From Methylotenera_A sp031379885 (GTDB lineage Bacteria > Pseudomonadota > Gammaproteobacteria > Burkholderiales > Methylophilaceae), in the NCBI GenBank assembly GCA_031379885.1, contig JANNFN010000074.1, forward strand, positions 1 through 5,736: a stretch of 5,736 nucleotides of DNA, written 5' to 3'. A program made the position numbers and the translations under genes. Under the pieces are notes generated by a model. It was given only the letters and a program-made list of their open reading frames with translations. It did no database searches and was not told the origin of the DNA. Of the stretch, positions 1 to 5,736 are shown one piece after another (the first letter of the stretch is position 1; each line of letters begins with the position of its first letter).

Positions 1-9
1 AATGACGTT

Positions 10-18
10 TGCTATAAT
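10..18 (+). promoter_or_regulatory. Extended -10 promoter element for the oxygenase-like gene
   Basis: The sequence TGC-TATAAT is a perfect match to the extended -10 consensus (TGn followed by TATAAT). Transcription would start near position 25, giving a leader of about 33 bases before the ATG at 58. Any -35 element would lie before the window, so only half of the promoter can be judged. A start near 25 would leave almost no leader for the alternative TTG start at 34. Confidence 0.6.
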
Positions 19-57
19 CTTAGATAAATAAAATTGGCTCTTATTGAAAAGTACACT

Positions 58-732
58 ATGAATTTATACCCAGTTACAGTAATAGAAAATTTTTATGAGA
101 ACCCCGATGCGATTAGGAAATTTGCACTAGCTCAGAAATACACGTTCTGTCATGAGAGAACGAATTTAGAATATGTGTATCCTGGTAGCAGAACCAAGGA
201 TTTATTTGACTTAGATAGTAGCCTGCATGAAAAAATTTGCAAAAAATTAATTTCAGTTTTTCACAATACAGAGCATGATTATATGCGTTGGGCATTGTCA
301 ACTAACTTCCAAAGCGTTACAGAAGAGTATCAACAAGGCGTAATTCACACAGACCACGATACAATTTTTGCTGGTGTGTTATATTTAACGCCAGATGCGC
401 CATTAAATTCTGGTACTTCACTATTTAAAAAAAGTAAAACATTCAATGAGAAGAAGTATTTGAGTGCTTTAAACGAGAATGACGTGAAGTTTAGAGCAGG
501 CGAAATTATCATGAATACTGATTACCACAGAATGTTTGATGAGATTGTGCGCGTGAATAATGTCTACAACACGCTTATTATTTATGAAGGGCGGCACTAT
601 CATGCGGCGAATCAGTTTTTTGGAAAAGCCCTAAAAGATTCAAGGCTTGCGCAAGTGTTTTTCATCAACAAAATTGACGCGCAAAAACAAAATGTTTTTC
701 CGATTAGTAGAGTCAAAGCAATTAAAGTGTAG
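58..732 (+). CDS. DUF6445-like putative 2-oxoglutarate/Fe(II)-dependent oxygenase
   Basis: The 224-residue protein resembles the DUF6445 group of hypothetical proteins, which look like 2-oxoglutarate/Fe(II) oxygenases (prolyl-hydroxylase-like jelly-roll fold). Numbered from the ATG, it shows a His-x-Asp iron motif (H97, D99 in IHTDHD), a strand reading AGVLYLTPDAP then GT, a distal histidine H182 in YHAANQFFG, and R196 in SRLAQVFF, where these enzymes bind the 2-oxoglutarate carboxylate. The YPGSRTKDL segment near residue 41 is also typical of the group. The set of ligands is complete, so an active enzyme is plausible, but its substrate is unknown. There is no signal peptide or membrane segment, so it should be cytoplasmic. 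The reading frame extends to a TTG at 34, but the ATG at 58 is preferred: it has a weak GAAAAG ribosome site at 46-51 and fits the promoter at 10-18. The gene is visibly AT-richer than ntrC and glnA and stands convergent to ntrC, so it need not be related to nitrogen control. The family call is from remembered motifs. Confidence 0.7.
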   Translation: MNLYPVTVIENFYENPDAIRKFALAQKYTFCHERTNLEYVYPGSRTKDLFDLDSSLHEKICKKLISVFHNTEHDYMRWALSTNFQSVTEEYQQGVIHTDHDTIFAGVLYLTPDAPLNSGTSLFKKSKTFNEKKYLSALNENDVKFRAGEIIMNTDYHRMFDEIVRVNNVYNTLIIYEGRHYHAANQFFGKALKDSRLAQVFFINKIDAQKQNVFPISRVKAIKV

Positions 733-759
733 CTTTATTCTCTAAGATGCTTAAATTTA

Positions 760-798
760 ATGCTCTGCAAGCCGCATGCTTATTGACTTGCAGGGCAT
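760..798. terminator. Stem-loop between convergent genes, probable bidirectional terminator
   Basis: The arms 760-771 and 787-798 form a 12-bp stem (ATGCTCTGCAAG with CTTGCAGGGCAT) containing one G-T wobble or mismatch and a 15-base loop. It lies 27 bases after the oxygenase-like stop and 8 bases after the ntrC stop, as expected for a terminator shared by two converging genes. The flanks are rich in A and T (AAAATTATTT on the right, TTTAA on the left), but neither side has a long uninterrupted T run. It may therefore be a moderate terminator or simply a 3' end stabiliser. Confidence 0.6.
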
Positions 799-806
799 AA
801 AATTAT

Positions 807-2195
807 TTAGTCATCTATACCCAATTCTTGAATCTTTCTAGTCAGCGTATTACGCCCCATGCCGAGCTGATTTGCAGCTTCTATGCGCCTGCCATCGGTG
901 TGTTGCAGGGCTTTAACTATCATTACCCGTTCAAAATCTTTGGTGCGAGCTTCTAATACATTTTGCTCGCCACGGTTAAGTGCGTCTGCCACTTCAGTCG
1001 CCAACGCGTCTTGCCAAGAATTTCCACCAGTTGATTTAGAAGTATCTTCTTTAAGCTCTGGCGGCAAATCTGCCACATCAACACTTTGTCCTGGTGCCAT
1101 GACGGTTAACCAGTGACACACGTTTTCTAGCTGGCGCACATTGCCACTCCAATTGACTGCCGTTAGATAGCGCAGTGCGGCAGCTGAAAGCTGTTTTGGC
1201 TCAACTCCCAATTGTACGGCGCTTTGTGCGAGAAAGTGTTTGGCAAGATGAGGTATATCTTCACGACGTTCTCGTAGCGGCGGCAATCTTAATCTAATCA
1301 CATTAAGCCTGTGAAATAAATCTTCGCGAAAAAGTCCTAGTTTCACACGCTCTTCTAAATCTTGATGCGTGGCAGCAATCACGCGCACATTCACCTTTAG
1401 CGGTTGATGTCCGCCAACACGGTAAAATTGACCATCGCTTAGTACTCGTAAAAGCCGTGTTTGTAAATCTGCTGGCATGTCGCCAATCTCGTCGAGGAAT
1501 AACGTACCGTTATCGGCTTGCTCAAAACGCCCACGTCGTGCAGCAGCAGCACCAGTAAATGCGCCACGTTCGTGACCAAATAATTCAGACTCTAACAAAT
1601 CTTTAGGAATAGCTGCTGTATTGATGGCAATAAAGGGTTTTTCAGCGCGTGGGCTGTGTCTATGCAAGGCACTGGCGACTAGTTCCTTGCCACTGCCAGA
1701 TTCGCCGTTTATAAGCACCGTAGCGTGCGAACGGCTAAGGCGGCCAATGGCGCGAAAAACTTCTTGCATGGCAGGTGCTTGGCCGATGATTTCTGGAGTT
1801 TCTTCCAATGTGACGTCATCTACCGCTTGGCGCATGCTTTCTTCTACTGCGCGCTTAATTACATCTATGGCTTGGTCAACATCAAAAGGTTTAGCTAAAT
1901 ATTCAAAAGCGCCACCTTGAAATGCCGCGACAGCACTTTCAAGATCAGAATATGCGGTCATAATAATGACAGGAATATCTGGGTAGCGTTGTTTCACTTC
2001 AGCCAAGAAATCTAGCCCAGAGCCGTTAGGCATGCGGATGTCACTCACAATCACCTGTGGTTGTTCGCGGTTTAAAGCGTTTAAGGCTTCCGCCACCGAA
2101 GAAAAAGTCTTAAATTCTAAATCTGTACGCGCTAGTGCTTTCTCAAACACCCAGCGAATTGATTTATCGTCGTCTAAAATCCAAATTGGTTTCAT
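807..2195 (-). CDS. ntrC: Nitrogen regulation response regulator NtrC (sigma-54 activator)
   Basis: This 462-residue protein is NtrC (also GlnG), the activator of nitrogen-scavenging genes. When phosphorylated by NtrB it forms a ring that uses ATP to open sigma-54 RNA polymerase promoters. Three domains are present at full length. The receiver, about 1-120, has acidic residues D8-D10, phosphoacceptor D52 in SDIRMP, T80 and K102. The AAA+ domain, about 134-370, has Walker A GESGSGK at 164-170, an intact sigma-54 contact loop GAFTGA at 211-216, Walker B TLFLDEIGD at 231-239 and arginines in FREDLFHRLNV at 289-299. The Fis-type helix-turn-helix at the C-terminus spans about 436-459 (EAANQLGMGRNTLTRK). 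Similarity to the enterobacterial protein runs end to end, including IIGRLSRS-like and VRQLEN segments. The ATG lies 27 bases after the ntrB stop, with a weak TTAGAGAA ribosome site, so the two genes are co-transcribed. No key residue is missing. Confidence 0.97.
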   Translation of the reverse strand: MKPIWILDDDKSIRWVFEKALARTDLEFKTFSSVAEALNALNREQPQVIVSDIRMPNGSGLDFLAEVKQRYPDIPVIIMTAYSDLESAVAAFQGGAFEYLAKPFDVDQAIDVIKRAVEESMRQAVDDVTLEETPEIIGQAPAMQEVFRAIGRLSRSHATVLINGESGSGKELVASALHRHSPRAEKPFIAINTAAIPKDLLESELFGHERGAFTGAAAARRGRFEQADNGTLFLDEIGDMPADLQTRLLRVLSDGQFYRVGGHQPLKVNVRVIAATHQDLEERVKLGLFREDLFHRLNVIRLRLPPLRERREDIPHLAKHFLAQSAVQLGVEPKQLSAAALRYLTAVNWSGNVRQLENVCHWLTVMAPGQSVDVADLPPELKEDTSKSTGGNSWQDALATEVADALNRGEQNVLEARTKDFERVMIVKALQHTDGRRIEAANQLGMGRNTLTRKIQELGIDD

Positions 2196-2222
2196 AATAT
2201 TCTCTAACTTAGTATTTTCTTG

Positions 2223-3317
2223 CTATTGTTGAATAATTGCATGTTTCATTACCGTGCTCTCAACAGGCAGTAATATGGTAAATGTAGTACTGCCTGGCTG
2301 ACTTTCGCAATCAATCATGCCATGGTGTTGTGTAATAAATGTTTGTGCTAAAGCAAGTCCCAAGCCGCTACCACCCTCGCGTCCAGACACTAGCGGGTAA
2401 AAAATTCTATCGCGAATATCCACAGGTATACCTGGCCCATTATCAATAATTTGCAATTTAATAGCTACGCGATAGCGTTTTTTGGAAAGCGTGACTTGGC
2501 GCTCTGCGCGGGTCCTTAAAATTACTTCAGCGTTCGCCGTGCTATTCGATTGCATGGCTTGTACGGCGTTGCGGGCGATATTCAGCACAGCTTGAATGAG
2601 TTTTTCACGGTCACCAATCAAGTCAGGTAAACTGGTATCGTAATCGCGGCGCACTTTAATATTGTTGGGCGATTCAGCCAACAATAAACTACGCACACGC
2701 TCGAGCACTTCGTGAATATTGGTGGATTCATACTTCGGAACGCGATGCGGCACTAAAAGCCTATCCATTAGGCTTTGTAGTCTATCGGCTTCTTTGATGA
2801 TTACTTGTGTGTATTCGCGTAAACTTGGGTTTGGCAGCTCGTGTTCTAGCAATTGTGCAGCGCCTCGCAAGCCGCCCAAAGGGTTGCGAATTTCATGAGC
2901 TAAATTTCTAAGCAATTCAGAATTAGCTTGCTGCTGAATCAGCATACGTTCTTCACGGGCGATGCGAAGCTGCTGATCCATTTGTTGAAACTCAAGCAAT
3001 AGCTTAGCATCACCAATATCTACAGGCGTTACGGTACAAGTGACCGCAAATGAGTGTTGACGCACGGTGGTGAGTGCGAATTCATGCTCGCGATATGGGC
3101 TGTTATTTTTAACTGCATTATCGATGGCGATTTGTAAAATTTCACAATTCAAAAAAACTTCTGAAATGTGACTACCATGAATTTGTGTGGCGCTTAGGGC
3201 GAATAAAATTTCAGCACTAGCATTCGCATAAACCACTTGATGCGATTGATTGAGCAATATCACCGCAGTTGCGAGATGCTCTAAACCAGAAAAACCTGAA
3301 GGAATATTTTGTAGCAT
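2223..3317 (-). CDS. ntrB: Nitrogen regulation sensor histidine kinase NtrB
   Basis: This 364-residue protein is NtrB (also GlnL), the cytoplasmic kinase and phosphatase of NtrC. In this family the PII protein sets the balance between the two activities, although no PII gene is in the window. There is no membrane segment. A PAS-type sensor domain covers about 8-110. A helical linker leads to the dimerisation and phosphoacceptor domain with H141 in LAHEIRNPLGGLRGAAQLLE. The ATPase domain follows, with N250 in the N box (LNIARNAVQAM), the G1 box DNGPGIP at 292-298 and the G2 box GREGGSGLGLALAQ at about 312-325. All boxes are intact. The last ten or so residues (after LLPVES) form a short tail beyond the usual end of the kinase domain. 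The start ATG has only a poor, closely spaced AGG upstream. The gene is 101 bases downstream of the DUF4124 gene and carries its own likely sigma-54 promoter in that gap. Confidence 0.96.
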   Translation of the reverse strand: MLQNIPSGFSGLEHLATAVILLNQSHQVVYANASAEILFALSATQIHGSHISEVFLNCEILQIAIDNAVKNNSPYREHEFALTTVRQHSFAVTCTVTPVDIGDAKLLLEFQQMDQQLRIAREERMLIQQQANSELLRNLAHEIRNPLGGLRGAAQLLEHELPNPSLREYTQVIIKEADRLQSLMDRLLVPHRVPKYESTNIHEVLERVRSLLLAESPNNIKVRRDYDTSLPDLIGDREKLIQAVLNIARNAVQAMQSNSTANAEVILRTRAERQVTLSKKRYRVAIKLQIIDNGPGIPVDIRDRIFYPLVSGREGGSGLGLALAQTFITQHHGMIDCESQPGSTTFTILLPVESTVMKHAIIQQ

Positions 3318-3342
3318 AGCCTAAGTTCAAGAGTACATACAT

Positions 3343-3365
3343 TGTATAGCAATTGATTCATTGCT
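3343..3365 (-). promoter_or_regulatory. Possible sigma-70 extended -10 and small inverted repeat in the ntrB leader
   Basis: On the minus strand, TGC-TATACA at 3343-3351 resembles an extended -10 element, but no convincing -35 lies 16-18 bases upstream. The same stretch holds an inverted repeat, AGCAAT at 3348-3353 and ATTGCT at 3360-3365 with a 6-base spacer. If transcription starts at the sigma-54 promoter, this repeat would be a small hairpin near the 5' end of the ntrB mRNA. Both readings are weak. Confidence 0.3.
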
Positions 3366-3379
3366 TGTACTTAAGCTAA

Positions 3380-3395
3380 AGCAAAAGGTAAGCCA
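3380..3395 (-). promoter_or_regulatory. Sigma-54 (-24/-12) promoter of ntrBC
   Basis: The minus strand reads TGGC-TTA-CCTT-TTGCT. It has the invariant GG and GC separated by exactly ten bases and matches TGGC and TTGCW of the sigma-54 consensus (TGGCACGN4TTGCW). Transcription would start near 3369, about 50 bases before the ntrB ATG. It sits in the gap between the DUF4124 gene and ntrB and points the right way. This implies that NtrC-P can activate its own operon. It is a motif match only. Confidence 0.65.
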
Positions 3396-3418
3396 GCTTT
3401 AAAACTCGCTTTTTTAGA

Positions 3419-3991
3419 TTAATTAATTGCGTTAATCTCTTTAGTGAGTAAATCTATATTACGTTGATGTGCATCAACTTCCTCTTGCAAACCCTTCATT
3501 TTCTCTTGGAATTTAGCAACATTACGGAATTTATCAGTGACAGTAGAAGTCTTTGTGATAGGTTTGCCATCTGGAGTATGACCAATAACAACTGTAACTT
3601 CTCTAGCTATCTGAGAAACCTCAGGATTTGATTCACCTTCAGCATAAGCTTTTTTAGCTTCTTCAAGCGCGGCTTTCTCAGCATCTAATTCAGATTGCAA
3701 AATCTCTTTACGCTTGCCATCGCGCTGGTTTTGCGTGCCAGAATCTACCTTGGGGAAGCTTGCTGGCGTTGCTGTTCGCGTCGATGGGGTACGTTTTTTC
3801 TCACCTGCAGGCTCATTGCCAAAGTTAGTATCTGCTGGTTCTAATTGAAGTTTTTTAGCACCTTTTATTTTGACGTTAGAATAGGTCACGCGCCCTTCTG
3901 CATCCACCATTTTATAGATTTCGGCATACGCCAAGGACGGCAGTATTAAGGCTGTTAATAAAAGGCTTAAAAAAGTAAATTGTTTATTCAT
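3419..3991 (-). CDS. Exported DUF4124-domain coiled-coil protein
   Basis: This 190-residue protein starts with a clear Sec signal peptide: MNKQ, a hydrophobic stretch of about residues 6-20, and a likely cut after AYA (residue 23). No cysteine follows the cut, so it is not a lipoprotein. The mature protein should lie in the periplasm. Residues 24 to about 50 (EIYKMVDAEGRVTYSN) match the DUF4124 domain, a short proteobacterial module of unknown function. A low-complexity Thr/Pro/Ser-rich linker covers about 60-90. Two charged, heptad-like helices, about 93-119 and 156-188, look like coiled coils, separated by a segment that may be beta strand (VTVVIGHTPDGKPITKTSTVTD). Its job is unknown. Sitting between glnA and ntrB may mean only shared transcription. 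No Shine-Dalgarno sequence is obvious before the ATG and I found no strong promoter in the 179 bases upstream; read-through from glnA is possible. No terminator follows it, so its transcript probably continues into ntrBC. Confidence 0.85.
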   Translation of the reverse strand: MNKQFTFLSLLLTALILPSLAYAEIYKMVDAEGRVTYSNVKIKGAKKLQLEPADTNFGNEPAGEKKRTPSTRTATPASFPKVDSGTQNQRDGKRKEILQSELDAEKAALEEAKKAYAEGESNPEVSQIAREVTVVIGHTPDGKPITKTSTVTDKFRNVAKFQEKMKGLQEEVDAHQRNIDLLTKEINAIN

Positions 3992-4112
3992 ACCAATAGT
4001 TTAGATGAGACTGTTATAGTTAGCAACGAAGTATTAGCTATTATGGTTGACTACAATCATTAGAAATGGAATAAGTGCTAATTTTGCAACTGTAAAATGT
4101 ACTGAGCAAAAT

Positions 4113-4136
4113 AAAAAAGGGCAGCCTAAGCTGCCC
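4113..4136 (-). terminator. Rho-independent terminator of glnA
   Basis: On the minus strand, GGGCAGC (4130-4136), a TTAG loop and GCTGCCC (4119-4125) form a perfect 7-bp GC-rich stem. It is followed at once by six T residues (4113-4118) and a further T-rich stretch. It begins 34 bases after the glnA stop. This is a textbook terminator and should separate most glnA transcription from the DUF4124-ntrBC genes. Confidence 0.93.
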
Positions 4137-4170
4137 CATTTTGGTGCGCTATTCTAAAAAACAGGCTGAT

Positions 4171-5580
4171 TTAACAGCTGTAGTACATGCTAAATTCAAC
4201 TGGGTGCGGTGTTTGACGGATTTTTGTAACTTCTTCCATCTTCAGTCCGATGTAAGCATCAATCCAGTCATCAGTAAATACGCCACCTTTAGTTAAGAAC
4301 TCGCGGTCTTTGTCTAAATACTCAAGCGCTTGCTCTAATGACGAACATACAGTTGGTATAAGCGCATCTTCTTCTGGTGGAAGATGGTACAAGTCTTTAG
4401 TAGCTGGCTCACCTGGGTGAATCTTGTTTTGTACGCCATCTAAGCCCGCCATTAACAAGGCAGAGAATGCCAAGTATGGGTTAGCGATAGGATCCGGGAA
4501 GCGCGCTTCTACACGGCGTGCTTTCTCACCATGTACAAAAGGAATACGAATAGCAGCAGAACGATTTTTAGCAGAATAAGCCAATTTTACTGGTGCTTCA
4601 TAATGTGGTACTAAACGCTTGTATGAGTTTGTACCTGGGTTAGTAATCGCATTCAAAGCGCGTGCGTGTTTGATTATGCCGCCTATGTAGTATAAAGCGA
4701 AATCGCTTAAACCAGCGTAGCCGTTACCTGCAAATAGGTTTTTGCCATCTTTCCAAACAGATTGGTGCACATGCATACCAGAACCGTTATCGCCAAACAT
4801 TGGCTTAGGCATAAAGGTCGCTGTTTTGCCGTAAGCGTGCGCAGTGTTCAATACGACGTATTTAAGAATTTGCGTCCAGTCAGCACGTTGTGTCAACGTT
4901 GCAAATTTAGTACCAATTTCACATTGGCCAGCAGTTGCTACTTCATGGTGATGTACCTCAACTGGCACGCCCATTTCTTCTAGCGTCATACACATAGCAG
5001 AACGAACGTCTTGTAATGAATCGACTGGTGGTACTGGGAAATAACCGCCCTTGATACCTGGGCGGTGACCTGTATTGCCGCCTTCAAATTTTTCAGATGA
5101 TGCCCAAGCCGCTTCTTCGGAGTTGATTTTAACTGAGCTGCCGCTCATATCAACTGACCAGTTGATTGAATCAAAAATGAAGAACTCTGGTTCTGGACCA
5201 AAGTAAGCTGTATCGCCCAAGCCGCTTGCTTTTAAGTATGCTTCTGCACGTTTTGCAAGACTACGTGGGTCGCGGTCATAACCTTTGCCATCGGTTGGGT
5301 CAACCACATCACAAGTTAAAATCAGTGTTGGTTCGTCCATAAATGGGTCGATATTCGCGGTAGTTGGGTCTGGCATCAATTGCATGTCAGATGCTTGAAT
5401 ACCTTTCCAGCCAGCGATTGAAGAGCCATCGAAAGCGTGACCTTCAGTAAATTTATCTTCGTTGAATGCAGAAACAGGTACGGTTACGTGCTGTTCTTTA
5501 CCACGGGTATCTGTAAAACGAAAATCAACAAACTTGATATCGTTATCTTTTACCATTTTCATTACTTTAGCCACTGACAT
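4171..5580 (-). CDS. glnA: Glutamine synthetase type I (adenylylation-regulated)
   Basis: The 469-residue enzyme makes glutamine from glutamate, ammonia and ATP in the cytoplasm and works as a dodecamer. Length and sequence match the proteobacterial GSI-beta class throughout. Numbered from the chosen ATG, visible active-site features are D51 in FDGSSIAGW, metal and substrate glutamates E130 and E132 in GPEPEFFIFD, H270 in GSGMHVHQS, E328 in HYEAPVKLAYSAKNRSA, and R340. The adenylylation tyrosine is Y398 in DLYHLPPEE, equivalent to Tyr397 of E. coli, so GlnE control is expected. The frame also allows a TTG three bases earlier (5583), but the AGGAGA ribosome site at 5586-5591 is five bases from the ATG at 5580 and only two from the TTG, so the ATG (protein MSVAKVMK) is used. 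Transcription probably starts at the sigma-54 promoter about 65 bases upstream and ends at the hairpin just after the gene. Confidence 0.98.
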   Translation of the reverse strand: MSVAKVMKMVKDNDIKFVDFRFTDTRGKEQHVTVPVSAFNEDKFTEGHAFDGSSIAGWKGIQASDMQLMPDPTTANIDPFMDEPTLILTCDVVDPTDGKGYDRDPRSLAKRAEAYLKASGLGDTAYFGPEPEFFIFDSINWSVDMSGSSVKINSEEAAWASSEKFEGGNTGHRPGIKGGYFPVPPVDSLQDVRSAMCMTLEEMGVPVEVHHHEVATAGQCEIGTKFATLTQRADWTQILKYVVLNTAHAYGKTATFMPKPMFGDNGSGMHVHQSVWKDGKNLFAGNGYAGLSDFALYYIGGIIKHARALNAITNPGTNSYKRLVPHYEAPVKLAYSAKNRSAAIRIPFVHGEKARRVEARFPDPIANPYLAFSALLMAGLDGVQNKIHPGEPATKDLYHLPPEEDALIPTVCSSLEQALEYLDKDREFLTKGGVFTDDWIDAYIGLKMEEVTKIRQTPHPVEFSMYYSC

Positions 5581-5585
5581 CAAAA

Positions 5586-5591
5586 TCTCCT
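5586..5591 (-). promoter_or_regulatory. Ribosome binding site of glnA
   Basis: AGGAGA on the minus strand is a strong Shine-Dalgarno sequence, with a spacing of five bases (TTTTG) to the ATG at 5580. It decides the start in favour of that ATG over the in-frame TTG at 5583. Confidence 0.9.
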
Positions 5592-5613
5592 AGACGATAA
5601 TAGACAAATCAAT

Positions 5614-5630
5614 TTAATAAAAATTATTAA
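5614..5630. repeat. AT-only perfect dyad in the glnA leader
   Basis: TTAATAA (5614-5620), three A residues and TTATTAA (5624-5630) form a perfect 7-3-7 inverted repeat between the predicted glnA transcription start and its ribosome site. It could be a weak RNA hairpin or a protein site. Because it is made only of A and T, chance is a real possibility. Confidence 0.4.
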
Positions 5631-5642
5631 CACAAAACATTA

Positions 5643-5668
5643 GCACAGTATTTTAGCAGGAACTGTGC
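5643..5668. repeat. Inverted repeat overlapping the glnA sigma-54 promoter
   Basis: GCACAGT (5643-5649) and ACTGTGC (5662-5668) form a perfect 7-bp inverted repeat with a 12-base spacer. The arms lie at about -24 to -18 and -5 to +2 relative to the predicted start, so the repeat brackets the promoter. The spacing (GCAC to GTGC 18 bases apart) does not fit the usual NtrC site, where they are about 9 apart. Confidence 0.5.
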
Positions 5669-5670
5669 CA
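5655..5670 (-). promoter_or_regulatory. Sigma-54 (-24/-12) promoter of glnA
   Basis: The minus strand reads TGGCACA-GTTC-CTGCT, a close match to TGGCACGN4TTGCW, with GG and GC exactly ten bases apart. Transcription would start near 5644, about 64 bases before the ATG. This is the expected NtrC-activated promoter of glnA. The NtrC enhancer sites normally about 100 or more bases upstream would be at or beyond the window edge; no clear GCACYA-N5-TGGTGC site is seen in 5671-5736. Confidence 0.88.
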
Positions 5671-5716
5671 GCGAAAAATAGAAAAAATTGGTTTTTAGTC
5701 ATTCACTTAGCAAAAA

Positions 5717-5730
5717 CATGAAAATTCATG
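5717..5730. repeat. Short palindrome upstream of the glnA promoter
   Basis: CATGAA (5717-5722), AA and TTCATG (5725-5730) form a 6-2-6 inverted repeat about 80 bases upstream of the predicted glnA start. It could be an activator or repressor site, but it lacks the GCAC/GTGC core of NtrC sites. Confidence 0.3.
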
Positions 5731-5736
5731 CGCTCA

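Noticed and set aside
34..57. TTG start at 34 giving an oxygenase-like protein eight residues longer
   Set aside because: There is no ribosome site before it and it would lie only about nine bases after the predicted transcription start. The ATG at 58 fits better.
113..301. 62-codon minus-strand open frame
   Set aside because: It lies entirely inside the oxygenase-like gene on the opposite strand, with no recognisable protein features.
883..1116. 77-codon plus-strand open frame
   Set aside because: It is antisense to the end of ntrC, with biased composition typical of a shadow frame.
1621..1920. 99-codon plus-strand open frame
   Set aside because: It is antisense to the conserved AAA+ and receiver region of ntrC, which accounts for the sequence fully.
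2032..2232. 66-codon plus-strand open frame
   Set aside because: It is antisense to the ntrC start and the ntrB-ntrC junction, with no ribosome site or family resemblance.
4043..4060. Imperfect inverted repeat ATGGTTG/CAATCAT upstream of the DUF4124 gene
   Set aside because: It has short arms with one mismatch and no T run, and it is not positioned against a recognisable promoter. It is probably chance.
3992..4112. Search for a sigma-70 or sigma-54 promoter of the DUF4124 gene
   Set aside because: Only isolated -10-like pieces (for example TATAAC on the minus strand) without a matching -35 were found, and no GG-N10-GC. It is not strong enough to report as a promoter.
4762..4983. 73-codon plus-strand open frame
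   Set aside because: It is antisense to the conserved catalytic core of glnA.
1..5736. CRISPR arrays, insertion sequences, tRNA or rRNA genes, toxin-antitoxin or defence genes
   Set aside because: No spaced direct repeats, transposase motifs or RNA gene signatures are visible. The window is almost fully accounted for by five genes and their control regions.

Overview
The window looks like chromosomal DNA from a proteobacterium. The two-component proteins closely resemble the enterobacterial NtrB and NtrC, and the glutamine synthetase is the adenylylated GSI type. The moderate-to-low GC content and the order glnA - DUF4124 lipid-free secreted protein - ntrB - ntrC suggest a betaproteobacterium, perhaps a methylotroph of the Methylophilaceae (Methylotenera-like). 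That placement is inferred from general resemblance; no search was run.

Layout from left to right: (1) positions 1-732, plus strand, an AT-rich gene for a 2-oxoglutarate/Fe(II) oxygenase-like protein of the DUF6445 type, with an extended -10 promoter right at the window edge; (2) positions 733-806, a convergent intergenic space holding a strong stem-loop, probably a terminator shared by both sides; (3) positions 807-5580, all on the minus strand and therefore read from right to left: glnA (glutamine synthetase), a terminator, a small exported DUF4124 coiled-coil protein, ntrB (sensor kinase) and ntrC (sigma-54 activator); (4) positions 5581-5736, the glnA control region.

The minus-strand genes form a nitrogen-control module. 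NtrB phosphorylates NtrC when nitrogen is short. NtrC-P then activates RNA polymerase carrying sigma-54. Two sequences with the exact GG-N10-GC geometry of sigma-54 promoters are visible, one in front of glnA (5655-5670) and one in front of ntrB (3380-3395). The second suggests that ntrBC has its own nitrogen-responsive, self-activated promoter. This differs from the enteric pattern, in which glnLG (ntrBC) is served by read-through from glnA plus a weak sigma-70 promoter.

This is mostly a core housekeeping region and I see no evidence of a new defence, mobile or biosynthetic system. The points worth a second look are the second sigma-54 promoter, the dyads around both sigma-54 promoters, the exported DUF4124 protein sitting inside the nitrogen module, and the compositionally distinct oxygenase-like gene beside it.
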